Below, piece by piece: positions 44,304 to 54,085 of a stretch of DNA of 64,000 nucleotides (within the stretch, counting starts at the first letter, position 1; every line of letters begins with the position of its first letter). A program made the translations under genes and the position numbers. The notes beneath the pieces are model-generated. The model had not been told where the DNA came from. It searched no databases and saw only the letters and a program-made list of their open reading frames with translations. The stretch is taken from assembly GCF_051209875.1 (NCBI RefSeq), contig NZ_JBNTQY010000001.1:2914001-2978000 (forward strand), given 5' to 3'. Source of the DNA: Emticicia sp051209875. GTDB lineage: Bacteria; Bacteroidota; Bacteroidia; Cytophagales; Spirosomataceae.

Positions 44304-46028
44304 CTAAATATTATGTTTTTTTATTTCTTTTACAGCAAAATCAGCAGCTCGGGCGGTGAATGCCATATATGTCAGTGATGGATTTTGTGTACCTGTTGAC
44401 GTCATACAAGCTCCATCGGTTACAAATACATTTTTACATGCGTGCAATTGATTCCATTCATTGAGCATCGATGTTTTGGGGTCTTTCCCCATTCTTATCC
44501 CTCCCATTTCGTGAATATCTGAACCAGGATTTGAATGCGAATCACCACCTCTGATATTTTTAAAACCTGCCAAAGTAAACATTTCTGTCATTTCTTTGAT
44601 ATAATCAACCACCATTTTATCATCATTTTCAGTCCAATCTACCGAAGTGATTAATTGAGGAATACCATATTGGTCTTTTAAATCGGAATGTAATCTAACA
44701 TGGTTTTTTTCAATTGGAACTGTCTCGCCCATCATCCAAGTGCTGATGTTCCAATTCCCCAACTTTGGATTGAGTAAGTTTTGTTTCAATTCTTCTCCTA
44801 CTCCATCACGATTTTGCACCAAACCTCTGCCACTTCCAACACCAACGGCATATCCTCGTAGAAAATCCTTTTCTTGTTTATATAAATTCTGAAAGCGTGG
44901 TAAATAGCTATTACTTGGATTTTTTCCATCGGTTTTTTTATCAAGAAAACCTTCTACATCCGCACTTAATTTACCTCTGTAATTATGCCAAGCAATGTAT
45001 TTTCCTAAAGTTCCACTGTCATTTCCAATGCCATTTGGAAAGCGATTAGAAATTGAATTAAGCAAAATTAGGTTAGAATTCAAAGCGGAAGCATTGACAA
45101 AAATAATTTTTGCATAATATTCAATCATCTCTTTTGAATTTCCATCAACAATTCTTACCCCAATAGCTCTGCCGTTTGAGGCCCCATTTTTCTTTTCATC
45201 ATAAATCAATGAATGTACAACTGAATGTGGGCGTAAAGTCATTTTTCCAGTTTTCATCGCCCATGGCAAAGTAGAGGCATTACTACTGAAATACCCTCCA
45301 TAAGGACACCCTCGATTACACAAGTTTCGGTTTTGACATGTGGCACGACCTTGTTCTGAATGGATTTGTTTTGGCTCGGTAATATGAGCACAACGACCGT
45401 GTATTAAAGGTCTATTTTCATATTTTTGATTTAAAACTTTTTTAAAATGTTCTTCAACGCAACTCATTTCAAAGGGCGGCAAAAATTCACCATCTGGTAA
45501 TTGTGGTAAATTATCTTTATTGCCCGAAATCCCAGCAAATTTCTCAACATGGCTGTACCAAGGAGCTAAATCCTTGTACCGAATTGGCCAATCTATTGCA
45601 AAGCCATCTCTGAGAGGACCTTCAAAATCCAAATCTGACCAACGCTGTGTTTGTCTTGCCCAAAGAAGTGACTTACCTCCTACATGATAGCCACGAGTCC
45701 ATTGAAATGGTTTTTCTTCTACAAAAGGTTGCTCGTTAGGTTTTAAAGCCCAGTGCATTGTTTCTTCTCGCATAAAACTTGCACGCCCATTCGGGTATTG
45801 ATTTCTTATATCTAAAGGCACTTGCCCACGATGCTCAAATTCCCAAGGATTTTTCATCGTTGTTGGGTAATCTGTTACATGTTGAACATCTCTTCCTCGC
45901 TCCAAAACCAAGGTTTTTAAACCTTTTTCACACAATTCTTTGGCAGCCCAACCTCCGCTTATGCCTGAGCCTATGACAATCGCATCAAAAGTTCGAGCTT
46001 TGACAGCATCTATATTAAGAAAACTCAT
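44304..46028 (-). CDS. GMC-family FAD oxidoreductase (sugar dehydrogenase large subunit)
   Basis: A 574-residue GMC flavoenzyme. The FAD-binding motif is DAIVIGSGISGGWAAKELCE, and the C-terminal part has HEMGGIRMGKDPKTSML and ACMTSTGTQNPSLTYMAFTARAAD. A cysteine cluster (CQNRNLCNRGC, with a further Cys in GRCAH) lies near residues 205-240, a region where related two-subunit glucose dehydrogenases carry an iron-sulfur cluster. There is no signal peptide. The partner subunit upstream has a Tat signal, so co-export of the folded pair is likely. Likely reaction: oxidation of a sugar or glycoside hydroxyl, perhaps C3. Confidence 0.87.
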   Translation of the reverse strand: MSFLNIDAVKARTFDAIVIGSGISGGWAAKELCEKGLKTLVLERGRDVQHVTDYPTTMKNPWEFEHRGQVPLDIRNQYPNGRASFMREETMHWALKPNEQPFVEEKPFQWTRGYHVGGKSLLWARQTQRWSDLDFEGPLRDGFAIDWPIRYKDLAPWYSHVEKFAGISGNKDNLPQLPDGEFLPPFEMSCVEEHFKKVLNQKYENRPLIHGRCAHITEPKQIHSEQGRATCQNRNLCNRGCPYGGYFSSNASTLPWAMKTGKMTLRPHSVVHSLIYDEKKNGASNGRAIGVRIVDGNSKEMIEYYAKIIFVNASALNSNLILLNSISNRFPNGIGNDSGTLGKYIAWHNYRGKLSADVEGFLDKKTDGKNPSNSYLPRFQNLYKQEKDFLRGYAVGVGSGRGLVQNRDGVGEELKQNLLNPKLGNWNISTWMMGETVPIEKNHVRLHSDLKDQYGIPQLITSVDWTENDDKMVVDYIKEMTEMFTLAGFKNIRGGDSHSNPGSDIHEMGGIRMGKDPKTSMLNEWNQLHACKNVFVTDGACMTSTGTQNPSLTYMAFTARAADFAVKEIKKHNI

Positions 46029-46101
46029 ATTTTTATTAGGTTGAATTTGATTGAAAAATTATATGCAAATAAAAACTAAATCCTATTTCCTAAAGCCTAC
46101 T

Positions 46102-46617
46102 TTAGACATTCACACAACCATAATAATGGCCAGGAGCCATCACATAATTATAATGTTTTGTCAATACATATTCGGAAGTAGTATATGCCAAAACCGTTAA
46201 TTGTTTCAAAAGAGCAAAAAACTCTTTTTGTTGGGTATCAGTTGACATTGAAAGTTTAACCAATACTTCATTTCTATGAATTTTATCACATTCAATTAGG
46301 CTTTTTGAAAAGGTTTCTTTTGTCAATTTGTCAGCATTTTCTAAACCATTCTTGAAACTTTCTTGGGCTAACTTTTCATAGCAGTCTGACAACATTTTAT
46401 TAATAAAAACAGATGTTTCTAAATCCTTTGCTCCAATAATTTCACCGCTTGGAATGAGAGCATCAACCAAAATATCAAGAATTTGAGCCTGATTTGTGGT
46501 GAAAATCGATTTTGTTTGTTTAAGAGTCTCGGCATTCCAACTATTCCCCCATGCAGGTAAAGTTAGTAAACCTGTCGCAGAAAACAACACATTTTTGAGT
46601 GCAGCTCTTCGTTTCAT
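46102..46617 (-). CDS. Gluconate 2-dehydrogenase subunit 3-family protein (Tat-exported)
   Basis: A 171-residue small subunit of membrane-associated sugar dehydrogenases. It begins MKRRAALKNVLFSATGLLTL, a twin-arginine-like signal, and ends VLAYTTSEYVLTKHYNYVMAPGHYYGC, which is typical of the family. It lies 73 bp upstream of the GMC gene in the same direction. Its role is to assemble and export the FAD subunit. The third usual component, a cytochrome c with CxxCH motifs, is not encoded nearby. Confidence 0.87.
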   Translation of the reverse strand: MKRRAALKNVLFSATGLLTLPAWGNSWNAETLKQTKSIFTTNQAQILDILVDALIPSGEIIGAKDLETSVFINKMLSDCYEKLAQESFKNGLENADKLTKETFSKSLIECDKIHRNEVLVKLSMSTDTQQKEFFALLKQLTVLAYTTSEYVLTKHYNYVMAPGHYYGCVNV

Positions 46618-46708
46618 ATTTGATGTAAGATTAATTTCCGAAAATAAAGAATATTTATAACAAACTGATAATAAGGCATTTAGTAAAAAATATTGCCTGA
46701 TTATTTTA

Positions 46709-48208
46709 TTAATCGATTTTTGTATTACTCACAAATGCCACATATTTACCATCAGGCGACCAAGATGGTGTATTAATTGTACCTTGACCACCATATATAT
46801 AGGCAATCGTCTGTGGAACTCCGCCACTTGTTGGCATAAGTCTTAACACTACTTTTTTATAAAATGGGTGGTCTGTTGGTTTGATGTCGGGTGGAAAAGA
46901 GATGTATAATAGTTGTTTACCATCTGGCGAAAAATGAGGAAACCAATCATTGTATTGGTCAAATGTAACTTGTTCTTGATTACTTCCATCAGGTTTCATT
47001 CGCCAAATTTTCATGGTTCCAGTTCTAACAGAATTAAAATAGATATATTTTCCATCAGGTGTATATTCTGGTCCATCATCCAATGTTGGTGTATTTGTTA
47101 GTGCTGTTTCTTTTTTTGTGGCAATATCAATCGACCAAATATCTGGTTGCTTGTTTCTTTCACCCATATAAATGAGCTTTTTGCCATCAGGCGACCAACT
47201 ATGCAACCATGAATGTCCCAACTCAGGGTTTGTCAATTGAACGGGCTTATCAGAACCGCTAGTTGGCAAAATATAAATAGTCGAAGTCCGTTTTTCGCCA
47301 AAATAATTGCTAATAGCTAACATTTTTCCATCAAATGAAATAGCATGGTCGTTATTATTTTGCTTTTGTAAACCAGTATTTAAAACTTCAACTTTCCCAT
47401 CAGCAATGCTATAACGATACATCAAACCTTCGCAATTATATAATAAATATTTTCCATCTTTTGTCCAATTTGGAGCTTGAAGTGAATTTTTAGCTGAATA
47501 TAAAATTTTACGCAGGCCAGTTTTAACTTCCATTATTTCTATTTGGCTACCTATATAATCACGATAGGGACGAAAATCTTTTGCCGCAGGAATAGTAATT
47601 CTAACATTATTAAAAATTGCTTTTTCAAGCACTTTTTCTTCATGTGAACAAATAAATAGTCCAGCAAAAACCTCTTCATTCAGTTTGATTTCTTTAGTAA
47701 ATGATTTATAATTTTCGCCTTTTGTGGCAGCGGAAAAAGTAAATTCATTTCCTATTCTTTGAAACTCAATGGCAACAGGGTTAAAAGATGATAATTCGAT
47801 TTGTTTTGTATCTTCACCTGCTGATTCTCGGTATTGTAAAGATGTTAAATCAACACCATGAACACTTGCATCCACGTAAGCTGAGTTAGCTTGTAAAGAA
47901 TTTCTGGCCATAATGCCTATTTTTCGATGTGGATTAACTCCCTTTCCTACAAATTGTACTGTTGCTGAAATGATAAAATCACCTTTAATTTTTTTCCATA
48001 AAAAATTAAATTGGTCAGTTTTCTCCCACATATTTATGCCAGCACCTTCCATAATATATTCTTGAGAGTTCGGATTATAGGTAGTCTTCCCTAGAATGGT
48101 GGGGTTTCCAATATCGGTTCTTTCTTCAAAAAGACCAATTTTATTGGGCAGTTGAGCAAATGCCCAATTGGTAGCAATAATGAAAAATACGATAGTTTTC
48201 AATTTCAT
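46709..48208 (-). CDS. Secreted TolB-like propeller protein with N-terminal DUF1349-like domain
   Basis: A 499-residue exported protein with signal MKLKTIVFFIIATNWAFAQ. Residues about 45-205 look like a concanavalin-type domain (GDFIISATVQFVGKGVNPHRKIGIMARNSL). Residues about 230-495 carry PD40/TolB propeller repeats (WSPDGKKLIYMGERN, YTPDGKYIYFNSVRTGT, FSPDGKQLLYISF, WSPDGKYVAFVSN). It is not the Tol-Pal TolB. Glycan or protein binding in the periplasm is inferred. Confidence 0.78.
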   Translation of the reverse strand: MKLKTIVFFIIATNWAFAQLPNKIGLFEERTDIGNPTILGKTTYNPNSQEYIMEGAGINMWEKTDQFNFLWKKIKGDFIISATVQFVGKGVNPHRKIGIMARNSLQANSAYVDASVHGVDLTSLQYRESAGEDTKQIELSSFNPVAIEFQRIGNEFTFSAATKGENYKSFTKEIKLNEEVFAGLFICSHEEKVLEKAIFNNVRITIPAAKDFRPYRDYIGSQIEIMEVKTGLRKILYSAKNSLQAPNWTKDGKYLLYNCEGLMYRYSIADGKVEVLNTGLQKQNNNDHAISFDGKMLAISNYFGEKRTSTIYILPTSGSDKPVQLTNPELGHSWLHSWSPDGKKLIYMGERNKQPDIWSIDIATKKETALTNTPTLDDGPEYTPDGKYIYFNSVRTGTMKIWRMKPDGSNQEQVTFDQYNDWFPHFSPDGKQLLYISFPPDIKPTDHPFYKKVVLRLMPTSGGVPQTIAYIYGGQGTINTPSWSPDGKYVAFVSNTKID

Positions 48209-48316
48209 AGTGTTTAAGGTTGAATTGGTGCGACAGAGGAATTGTAATTATATTTTGTGATTAATTTTTAATATTTTCAATAATTAAATATTCAGACTTT
48301 ATATTTTTAAAAAAGG

Positions 48317-50950
48317 CTAAAATATCTTCATTGATTTTTCCAAAACATTACTAGTAGTTTTATTCTTCACATGAGGCTGGCCTCCACCGATGCTTAAAAG
48401 CAGGTTTCCTTGTGGTTGATACGATTCTCCATTTTCATTAAAAAGCAATAGTTGTTCGGGTGATAAATTAAAGCTAATAACTTTACTTTCACCTGCTTTT
48501 AAGGCAATTCTTTGAAAACCTTTTAAAGCCCGAATCGGAGATTTACCATTGATACCAGGATAAGAAGCATATAATTGAACAACTTCTTCACCAGCAATTT
48601 TTCCTATATTTCTAACATTTACACTCACTTTTATTGCCTTTCCTTTCTTTGTGGAAGCAGGAACATTAAAATTTTCATATTTAAAATTAGTATAACTCAG
48701 TCCGTGGCCGAATGGAAAAAGTGGTTCTCCTTTAAAATATCGATATGTTCTATTACTCATATCATAATCTTTAAAATCAGGTAAATCTGTATCACTTTTG
48801 TAGAAAGTCAAGGGTAAACGACCTGCAGGGTTGAAATCACCAAAAAGCACATCAGCTACCGCAGTTCCAGCACTTTGTCCGCCATACCAAGCATTCATTA
48901 TGGCAGGTATTTCTTTACTTTCCTCTGGAATAGCTATCGCAGAACCTGTCATCATTACAAAAACAACGGGTTTCCCTGTTGTTTTTAGAGCTTTCATAAA
49001 TTCGGTTTGGGCTTGCGGAAGCATGATGGTTGTACGGTCACCGCCTGCAAAACCTGCAAAATCAACTCGCATTTCTTCACCTTCCAATTGAGGTGAAATC
49101 CCACCAACATAAACAATTGCGTCGGCACCTTTCACTTTATTGGCAATTGCCATAAAATCACTTTTAACAAAATTCCCAGCACTGATTCTGACATTTGCTT
49201 TGCCATCGCCTTGCCAATATTCCAAGGCAATTTTATAAACTTCGTCTTTTTTGGTAAAAAATTTGTAGGTTCTAGGTCCCCAACGATTTCTCAACCAAAT
49301 ATTTAAAACTTCCTTATCATTTACAAAAAGCTTGTAACCATCATCTGCTTCAATTTCAAAAGTGATAAAGCCATCACTTTCAGCTTTATAATTAGAAGTA
49401 TATCTTGCTGAAAAATCTTTGGCTCTGATTTTACCCACCACTTGTGTTCCTTCCTGCCAAAGATTATCAACTATAGATTCCATTCTTATAACTTCTGGTT
49501 CTCCTTTTAATTCTTTGTTATTAAAATATTCTGCTTTAAAACCTTGTTTATTTTCCCAAGTAAAACGGTGTGAAACATTCTCTAAAGCGATTAAGCTATC
49601 GTTTGTAAAACCCAATGCTTTTTCATAGACAACCTCTACGTTTTTGCCAACTTTATCTTTTATTCCTTGTAAAACCGTTGTTAGTTCTGAAGGGATTCCA
49701 TTATAATTTCCTAAAATTGAAATTCTATTATCAGCATTAGGTCCCAAAACTGCGATCTTTTTGATATTTTTTTTCAATGGCAACACATTGTTTTCATTCT
49801 TCATTAAAACAATTGATTCACGAGCCATTTTTAGAGCATGTGCTTTATGTTCGGCAGATTCTAATACACTTTCGGGAGTTTGAGCGTATTTTACCATTGA
49901 AATTGGGTCAAACATTCCTAATTTATAACGAGTTGTGAAAAGTCTTTTTATTGAAACATCAATTTGAGCTTCACTTATCAATCCTTTTTTAACCCCATCC
50001 AGTAAGGAGTAATAGGCATCTGTACCACATTCTATATCTGTTCCATTCAAAACTGCATCGACAGAAGCTGTGGTTGCATCTGGATGTGTCTTATGAAATT
50101 TAAAAAAATCTTCAATTCCCCAACAATCACTCGTCACATAGCCCTTAAATCCCCAATTTTTTCTAAGAATATCCTGCATCAGCATATCATTTCCACAGCA
50201 AGGTTTACCATCCAAACGATTATATGCACACATGACCCCTTCCACATTTGTTTTGGTTACCAATTCTTTGAAAGCAGGTAAATATGTATCATATAAATCA
50301 TATTTATTTGGGCTAAAATTATCAGAGTGGCGAGAAGGCTCAGGGCCGCTGTGAACAGCGAAATGTTTTGCACACGCAGCGGCTTGCAAATATTTTGGAT
50401 CATTACCTTGTAATCCATGTACAAAAGACTTTCCTAACATAGCAGTCAAATAAGGATCTTCTCCATAAGTTTCTTGTCCACGTCCCCATCGAGGGTCACG
50501 AAAAATATTGATATTGGGTGTCCAATAAGTTAGCCCCACAAACCTTTCATTATTCCTACCCAAAGCATTTGCTTTATTGAAAATTGCTCGACCTTCTAAG
50601 GCAGCATATTTTGCCATTTTTTGAAGCGAAGTGGTATCCCAAGTGGCAGCCATTCCTATGGCTTGTGGAAAGACGGTAGCTTTAAATGGACTTCTAGCAA
50701 CGCCATGCAATACCTCATTCCACCAATCATAAGCTGGAATTCCCAAACGAGGAATGGCAGGAGCTGAATTTATCATTTGATGTACTTTTTCATCTAAAGT
50801 AAGACGGCCAACCAAATCATTTACCCGAGATTCAATAGGTAAATTTGGATTCCACATTGGTAAAGATTTAAAATCCTGTGCTTGGCAAATGGTAAAATTT
50901 ACTACAAGTAATAAATTAATTAGGCTGAATTTATATATGATATTTCTCAT
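48317..50950 (-). CDS. GH3 beta-glycosidase with PA14 domain
   Basis: An 877-residue secreted glycoside hydrolase family 3 enzyme. The signal peptide ends near CQAQ. The N-terminal barrel has the substrate loop CAKHFAVHSGPE and the nucleophile region GYVTSDCWGI (Asp). The C-terminal sandwich has SIVLMKNENNVLPL and ends with a fibronectin-like domain (FPFGHGLSYTNF, GEEVVQLYASYPG). A PA14 insert lies around residues 455-595 (EYFNNKELKG, FEIEADDGYKLFVNDKEVL). Beta-glucosidase or beta-xylosidase is likely. The ATG at 50950 is preferred to the TTG four codons earlier. Confidence 0.9.
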   Translation of the reverse strand: MRNIIYKFSLINLLLVVNFTICQAQDFKSLPMWNPNLPIESRVNDLVGRLTLDEKVHQMINSAPAIPRLGIPAYDWWNEVLHGVARSPFKATVFPQAIGMAATWDTTSLQKMAKYAALEGRAIFNKANALGRNNERFVGLTYWTPNINIFRDPRWGRGQETYGEDPYLTAMLGKSFVHGLQGNDPKYLQAAACAKHFAVHSGPEPSRHSDNFSPNKYDLYDTYLPAFKELVTKTNVEGVMCAYNRLDGKPCCGNDMLMQDILRKNWGFKGYVTSDCWGIEDFFKFHKTHPDATTASVDAVLNGTDIECGTDAYYSLLDGVKKGLISEAQIDVSIKRLFTTRYKLGMFDPISMVKYAQTPESVLESAEHKAHALKMARESIVLMKNENNVLPLKKNIKKIAVLGPNADNRISILGNYNGIPSELTTVLQGIKDKVGKNVEVVYEKALGFTNDSLIALENVSHRFTWENKQGFKAEYFNNKELKGEPEVIRMESIVDNLWQEGTQVVGKIRAKDFSARYTSNYKAESDGFITFEIEADDGYKLFVNDKEVLNIWLRNRWGPRTYKFFTKKDEVYKIALEYWQGDGKANVRISAGNFVKSDFMAIANKVKGADAIVYVGGISPQLEGEEMRVDFAGFAGGDRTTIMLPQAQTEFMKALKTTGKPVVFVMMTGSAIAIPEESKEIPAIMNAWYGGQSAGTAVADVLFGDFNPAGRLPLTFYKSDTDLPDFKDYDMSNRTYRYFKGEPLFPFGHGLSYTNFKYENFNVPASTKKGKAIKVSVNVRNIGKIAGEEVVQLYASYPGINGKSPIRALKGFQRIALKAGESKVISFNLSPEQLLLFNENGESYQPQGNLLLSIGGGQPHVKNKTTSNVLEKSMKIF

Positions 50951-50986
50951 TTCTATAAACAAATTTAATCTTTTAACTTAAAAACC

Positions 50987-51784
50987 TTACTCAAACTGAA
51001 AAGCAAAATAGGTACAAGTGCCTTTCCCTACATTTCTAAGTCCATGCCAATCATTTGATTGTAAAAAAACAATATCACCAACTTTTGAGTCATGCCATAC
51101 GCCATTGATAGTTTCTTGTGCTTTGCTATCTTTTTCATCATTTTGACTATTTATCAAAAAGATAATCTCAGCAGCTTTGTGCTGATGAGCCTCATGACTC
51201 ATTAATCCTTCATTGAGCGTTGTGACATGCATTTCAAAACGTTTACACATACTTGTTGGACGATTATAAAAATCTCTTCTACCACCTTTATCATGTGGTT
51301 TAAAACTTATTTCGTCCCAATTTAGCATCAAAGAGCCTCCTGCTTTTTTACCTCTTTCAATATCTACTGGCTCGATAGAATTGTATTGAAAAACATAGTA
51401 TGTCGTGTTTTTATCACTTAGGTTTATAGTTTCACGCATATCTCCCGACATAATTAAGGCAATTCCACCAGGTTTTATAACCTTAGTTTTCCCTTCGATA
51501 GTAACAGTCAATTCACCTTCCTTTACAATGATTAATTCTTCATTTTCTTGGGTATAAGCAGCAGGCCTCATTCGCCCTTTCGGTAAAAGAGTACTTGCAT
51601 GAACTTTACAAAGCTTAAAATGAGGAGTGGTACCTTCTAAAATTTGACGTGCTTCACCTTGCGGTCTTTTTTCGGCAGTTAAATCGTCCCATTTATATAC
51701 TTTAGATTCGATAAGTTTGCCTTGCGAATAGGCTACGCTTTGAATCAGAAAAAATAAAAAAATGAATAGTTCAAGGTTTTTCAT
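50987..51784 (-). CDS. Secreted cupin-domain protein
   Basis: A 265-residue exported protein with signal MKNLELFIFLFFLIQSVAYSQ. Two cupin half-domains are visible: ENEELIIVKEGELTVTIEGK (about residues 85-125) and HEAHQHKAAEIIFLINSQ with GDIVFLQSNDWHGLRNVG near the C terminus, giving histidines suited to metal binding. It sits between GH9 (23-bp gap) and GH3 (36-bp gap) in one transcription unit, suggesting a role with the released sugars such as isomerization or lyase activity; this is inference. Confidence 0.72.
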   Translation of the reverse strand: MKNLELFIFLFFLIQSVAYSQGKLIESKVYKWDDLTAEKRPQGEARQILEGTTPHFKLCKVHASTLLPKGRMRPAAYTQENEELIIVKEGELTVTIEGKTKVIKPGGIALIMSGDMRETINLSDKNTTYYVFQYNSIEPVDIERGKKAGGSLMLNWDEISFKPHDKGGRRDFYNRPTSMCKRFEMHVTTLNEGLMSHEAHQHKAAEIIFLINSQNDEKDSKAQETINGVWHDSKVGDIVFLQSNDWHGLRNVGKGTCTYFAFQFE

Positions 51785-51807
51785 AGGAATAGTGGGTTGA
51801 ATATGAT

Positions 51808-53559
51808 CTAAAATTTTTGCTGCAATGCTTCTATAGCAGCTGCTAAATACACCATTGGAGCATTCCAATTGATGGCTATTTCGTTGGTTGAATAGGAACA
51901 AGTAACATCTAAAAACGATTCATCAGCAATTTTGCTTGGATAGCCTTCACATTTATCTTGTTGACCAGGATTAGGCCCACCAGAAAGGAGTCCAGGAACA
52001 GGTTCCATAATTCCATCAGCTTCAGAAGGACGATGATGAGGAAACATCACTTGTTTGCTTCCAAAACCAGTTAAAAAACAATATCCTGTGGCATTTCTTC
52101 CTAAAATATAATCCAAGTTGCCTAACGCACCATTTAGGTATTTTTTATCGGAATTGTAACGATATACTTGTAAAAGTGCAATTCCTTGATTGGCTGCATG
52201 CGAACTACTTCCCCACATATAATCTTTTGCAGATTTTCCCATCACTGAGTTAAACGCTTGATTTTCAACACCTTTTAGTAATTCATCTCCAAAAACCTGA
52301 AGACGATTTTTTAAATTTGGCAAATCCTTTTTACCTAATTCTGTAAGGTCATTTTCACTTCTTAAGAGTGAATAATAAGCCAACATTTGAACCTGATTCC
52401 AACTTGGTAATAGTAAGCTGGTTGGTGGAAATAAATTTACAGCTTTATAATAAGTTTCATCTTTTGTTGTGATGTAAAGCTCTGTGGCCGCCCAAATCCA
52501 TTCGTCACTATCATTTCTGTCTTCATATCCTCCAGTAACAATATCAGGGTCAAAAAGCTTATTCATTTCATTTTGGCGATAAACACTTGTAGGATTTGCT
52601 TTTGCCCAACTCCACGCTTTGATCGAAGCATTTAAACAAGAGTCTGCTAAAGAAGGAAGTTCTTTTTTATAACTTCGTAGGATTCGACTTGCTTGAGCCA
52701 TTACAGCAGCAAAGTCTAATGTTGCAATCGTATTTTTTTGAATAACATATCGAGGTTTGATGGCTACATCAGGCATGACCATTCCATCAAATGAAGGATT
52801 GGTAAGTTTATGATAAACTCCTCCATCATTAGGGTCTTGCATGGTCAGCATCCAGCGTAAATTCCATAGAGTTTCATCCAATAAATCAGGAATCTTGTTT
52901 TTACTTTCTGGAATATTTGCTTCAAAAGTCTTAAAAAAGTTAGGGTAATCTTCATAAAGCGAAAGCAAAGTCGCAACTGTAATTCCAGAGTTTACAATAT
53001 ATTTGTTGTAATCACCTGCATCGTACCAACCTTTTGGTGAAGAAATAAGCGTTCCTTCTGGGCGTTTTTCCGTGGCTGCTGAAGCATGAATCAATACTTT
53101 ATCGTCAGGGTGTCCTGCCTTTCGGTGCCATTTTCCAGCATATTTTTCTGGTAATTCGGTTGAAGCTCTTTGGTAATAAAAACCTTTTAAAGCTGCAATT
53201 GCTGCTTCACGATGAATAGCTGATTTGATCTCAAATGAATACGAAACACCTATTTTAGGAATGGCAAGAAAATATTTCCCAAATTTATTTAAGTTTGAAA
53301 AATCAGCAATTTGTGTTGTTTTTTGAGAAATGGCATTGACTCGCTGTTCTGAAAACTTGCCTCTAAAAACTGTATCTTTTTTTGAAGCAGACAAAACATA
53401 AAAAGACTCTTGCTTCTCTCCAACCCAAACAGCTATTTTTTGAGCATTTGGATAAAAACCAATTTGATTAAGCCGAATATTTGCATTTTGACAAAAAGTC
53501 AAAGAAATATTCGTTAGAAAAAAAGTTATAGTTAAGGTTAATGGGTTGAATAGTTTCAT
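51808..53559 (-). CDS. GH9 endoglucanase-type hydrolase with N-terminal Ig-like domain
   Basis: A 583-residue secreted glycoside hydrolase family 9 enzyme. After the signal peptide an Ig-like CelD_N domain (about residues 25-105, IRLNQIGFYPNAQKIAVW) precedes the alpha/alpha barrel. GWYDAGDYNKYIVNSG carries the catalytic Asp pair, HHRPSEADGIMEPVPG is the conserved His/Arg motif, and CSYSTNEIAINWNAPMVYL contains the acid Glu. Typical substrates are beta-1,4-glucans or short glucosides. The start is the ATG at 53559, 7 bp after the Dabb gene stop. Confidence 0.92.
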   Translation of the reverse strand: MKLFNPLTLTITFFLTNISLTFCQNANIRLNQIGFYPNAQKIAVWVGEKQESFYVLSASKKDTVFRGKFSEQRVNAISQKTTQIADFSNLNKFGKYFLAIPKIGVSYSFEIKSAIHREAAIAALKGFYYQRASTELPEKYAGKWHRKAGHPDDKVLIHASAATEKRPEGTLISSPKGWYDAGDYNKYIVNSGITVATLLSLYEDYPNFFKTFEANIPESKNKIPDLLDETLWNLRWMLTMQDPNDGGVYHKLTNPSFDGMVMPDVAIKPRYVIQKNTIATLDFAAVMAQASRILRSYKKELPSLADSCLNASIKAWSWAKANPTSVYRQNEMNKLFDPDIVTGGYEDRNDSDEWIWAATELYITTKDETYYKAVNLFPPTSLLLPSWNQVQMLAYYSLLRSENDLTELGKKDLPNLKNRLQVFGDELLKGVENQAFNSVMGKSAKDYMWGSSSHAANQGIALLQVYRYNSDKKYLNGALGNLDYILGRNATGYCFLTGFGSKQVMFPHHRPSEADGIMEPVPGLLSGGPNPGQQDKCEGYPSKIADESFLDVTCSYSTNEIAINWNAPMVYLAAAIEALQQKF

Positions 53560-53566
53560 TGAAATG

Positions 53567-53977
53567 CTATTTACGTACTGGGCCAATTGAATCATAAACA
53601 ATCACTTTTTCCCATAGATGAGAATAATCTTCAACAAATTTTAAGTGAATTGGATGTTTTTGATAAATTTCTTCTTCTTCTAAATTATCAAAGAAGCAAA
53701 GCCATGATACAGCATATCCACGCTCAATAACTGATCGATTGGTTGACGCTGGTGAACCAATATGCACCATTCTGATGGTTGGTACTTTTGATAATTTCTC
53801 CAAACCTTCCAATAATTTTGCTTTATCAGCTTCACTATTTGGATTTTTTAACCAAAAATAAACGTGATGAACAAAAAGTTCTTTTGCAACACTGGCTTCG
53901 GCAGTCGAAAAAGTAGCTGTTGCAGCAGTAACTAATGAGACATTTTTTACAAAATTTCTACGAGAAAGATTTTTCAT
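53567..53977 (-). CDS. Dabb (stress-responsive alpha/beta barrel) domain protein, Tat-exported
   Basis: A 136-residue protein with a twin-arginine signal (SRRNFVKNVSLVTAATATF) and a ferredoxin-like Dabb domain from about residue 32: VHHVYFWLKNPNSEADKAKL, SVIERGYAVSWLCFFDNLEEE and YQKHPIHLKFVEDYSHLW. The function of secreted Dabb proteins in sugar loci is unknown. It is the first gene of a tight unit: Dabb, GH9, cupin, GH3. Confidence 0.82.
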   Translation of the reverse strand: MKNLSRRNFVKNVSLVTAATATFSTAEASVAKELFVHHVYFWLKNPNSEADKAKLLEGLEKLSKVPTIRMVHIGSPASTNRSVIERGYAVSWLCFFDNLEEEEIYQKHPIHLKFVEDYSHLWEKVIVYDSIGPVRK

Positions 53978-54085
53978 TTTTTTAATTTTACTTCTATAAA
54001 AGCAAAAGAATTAATTTAATTGAAATTGATACATTATTGAATTGAACATCTTGAGTACATCAATCAAAATTCGACCTTTTAGTGA

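Noticed and set aside
46709..48208. TolB of the Tol-Pal system
   Set aside because: PD40 repeats are present, but the N-terminal domain is concanavalin-like and no tolQ, tolR, tolA or pal genes are near.
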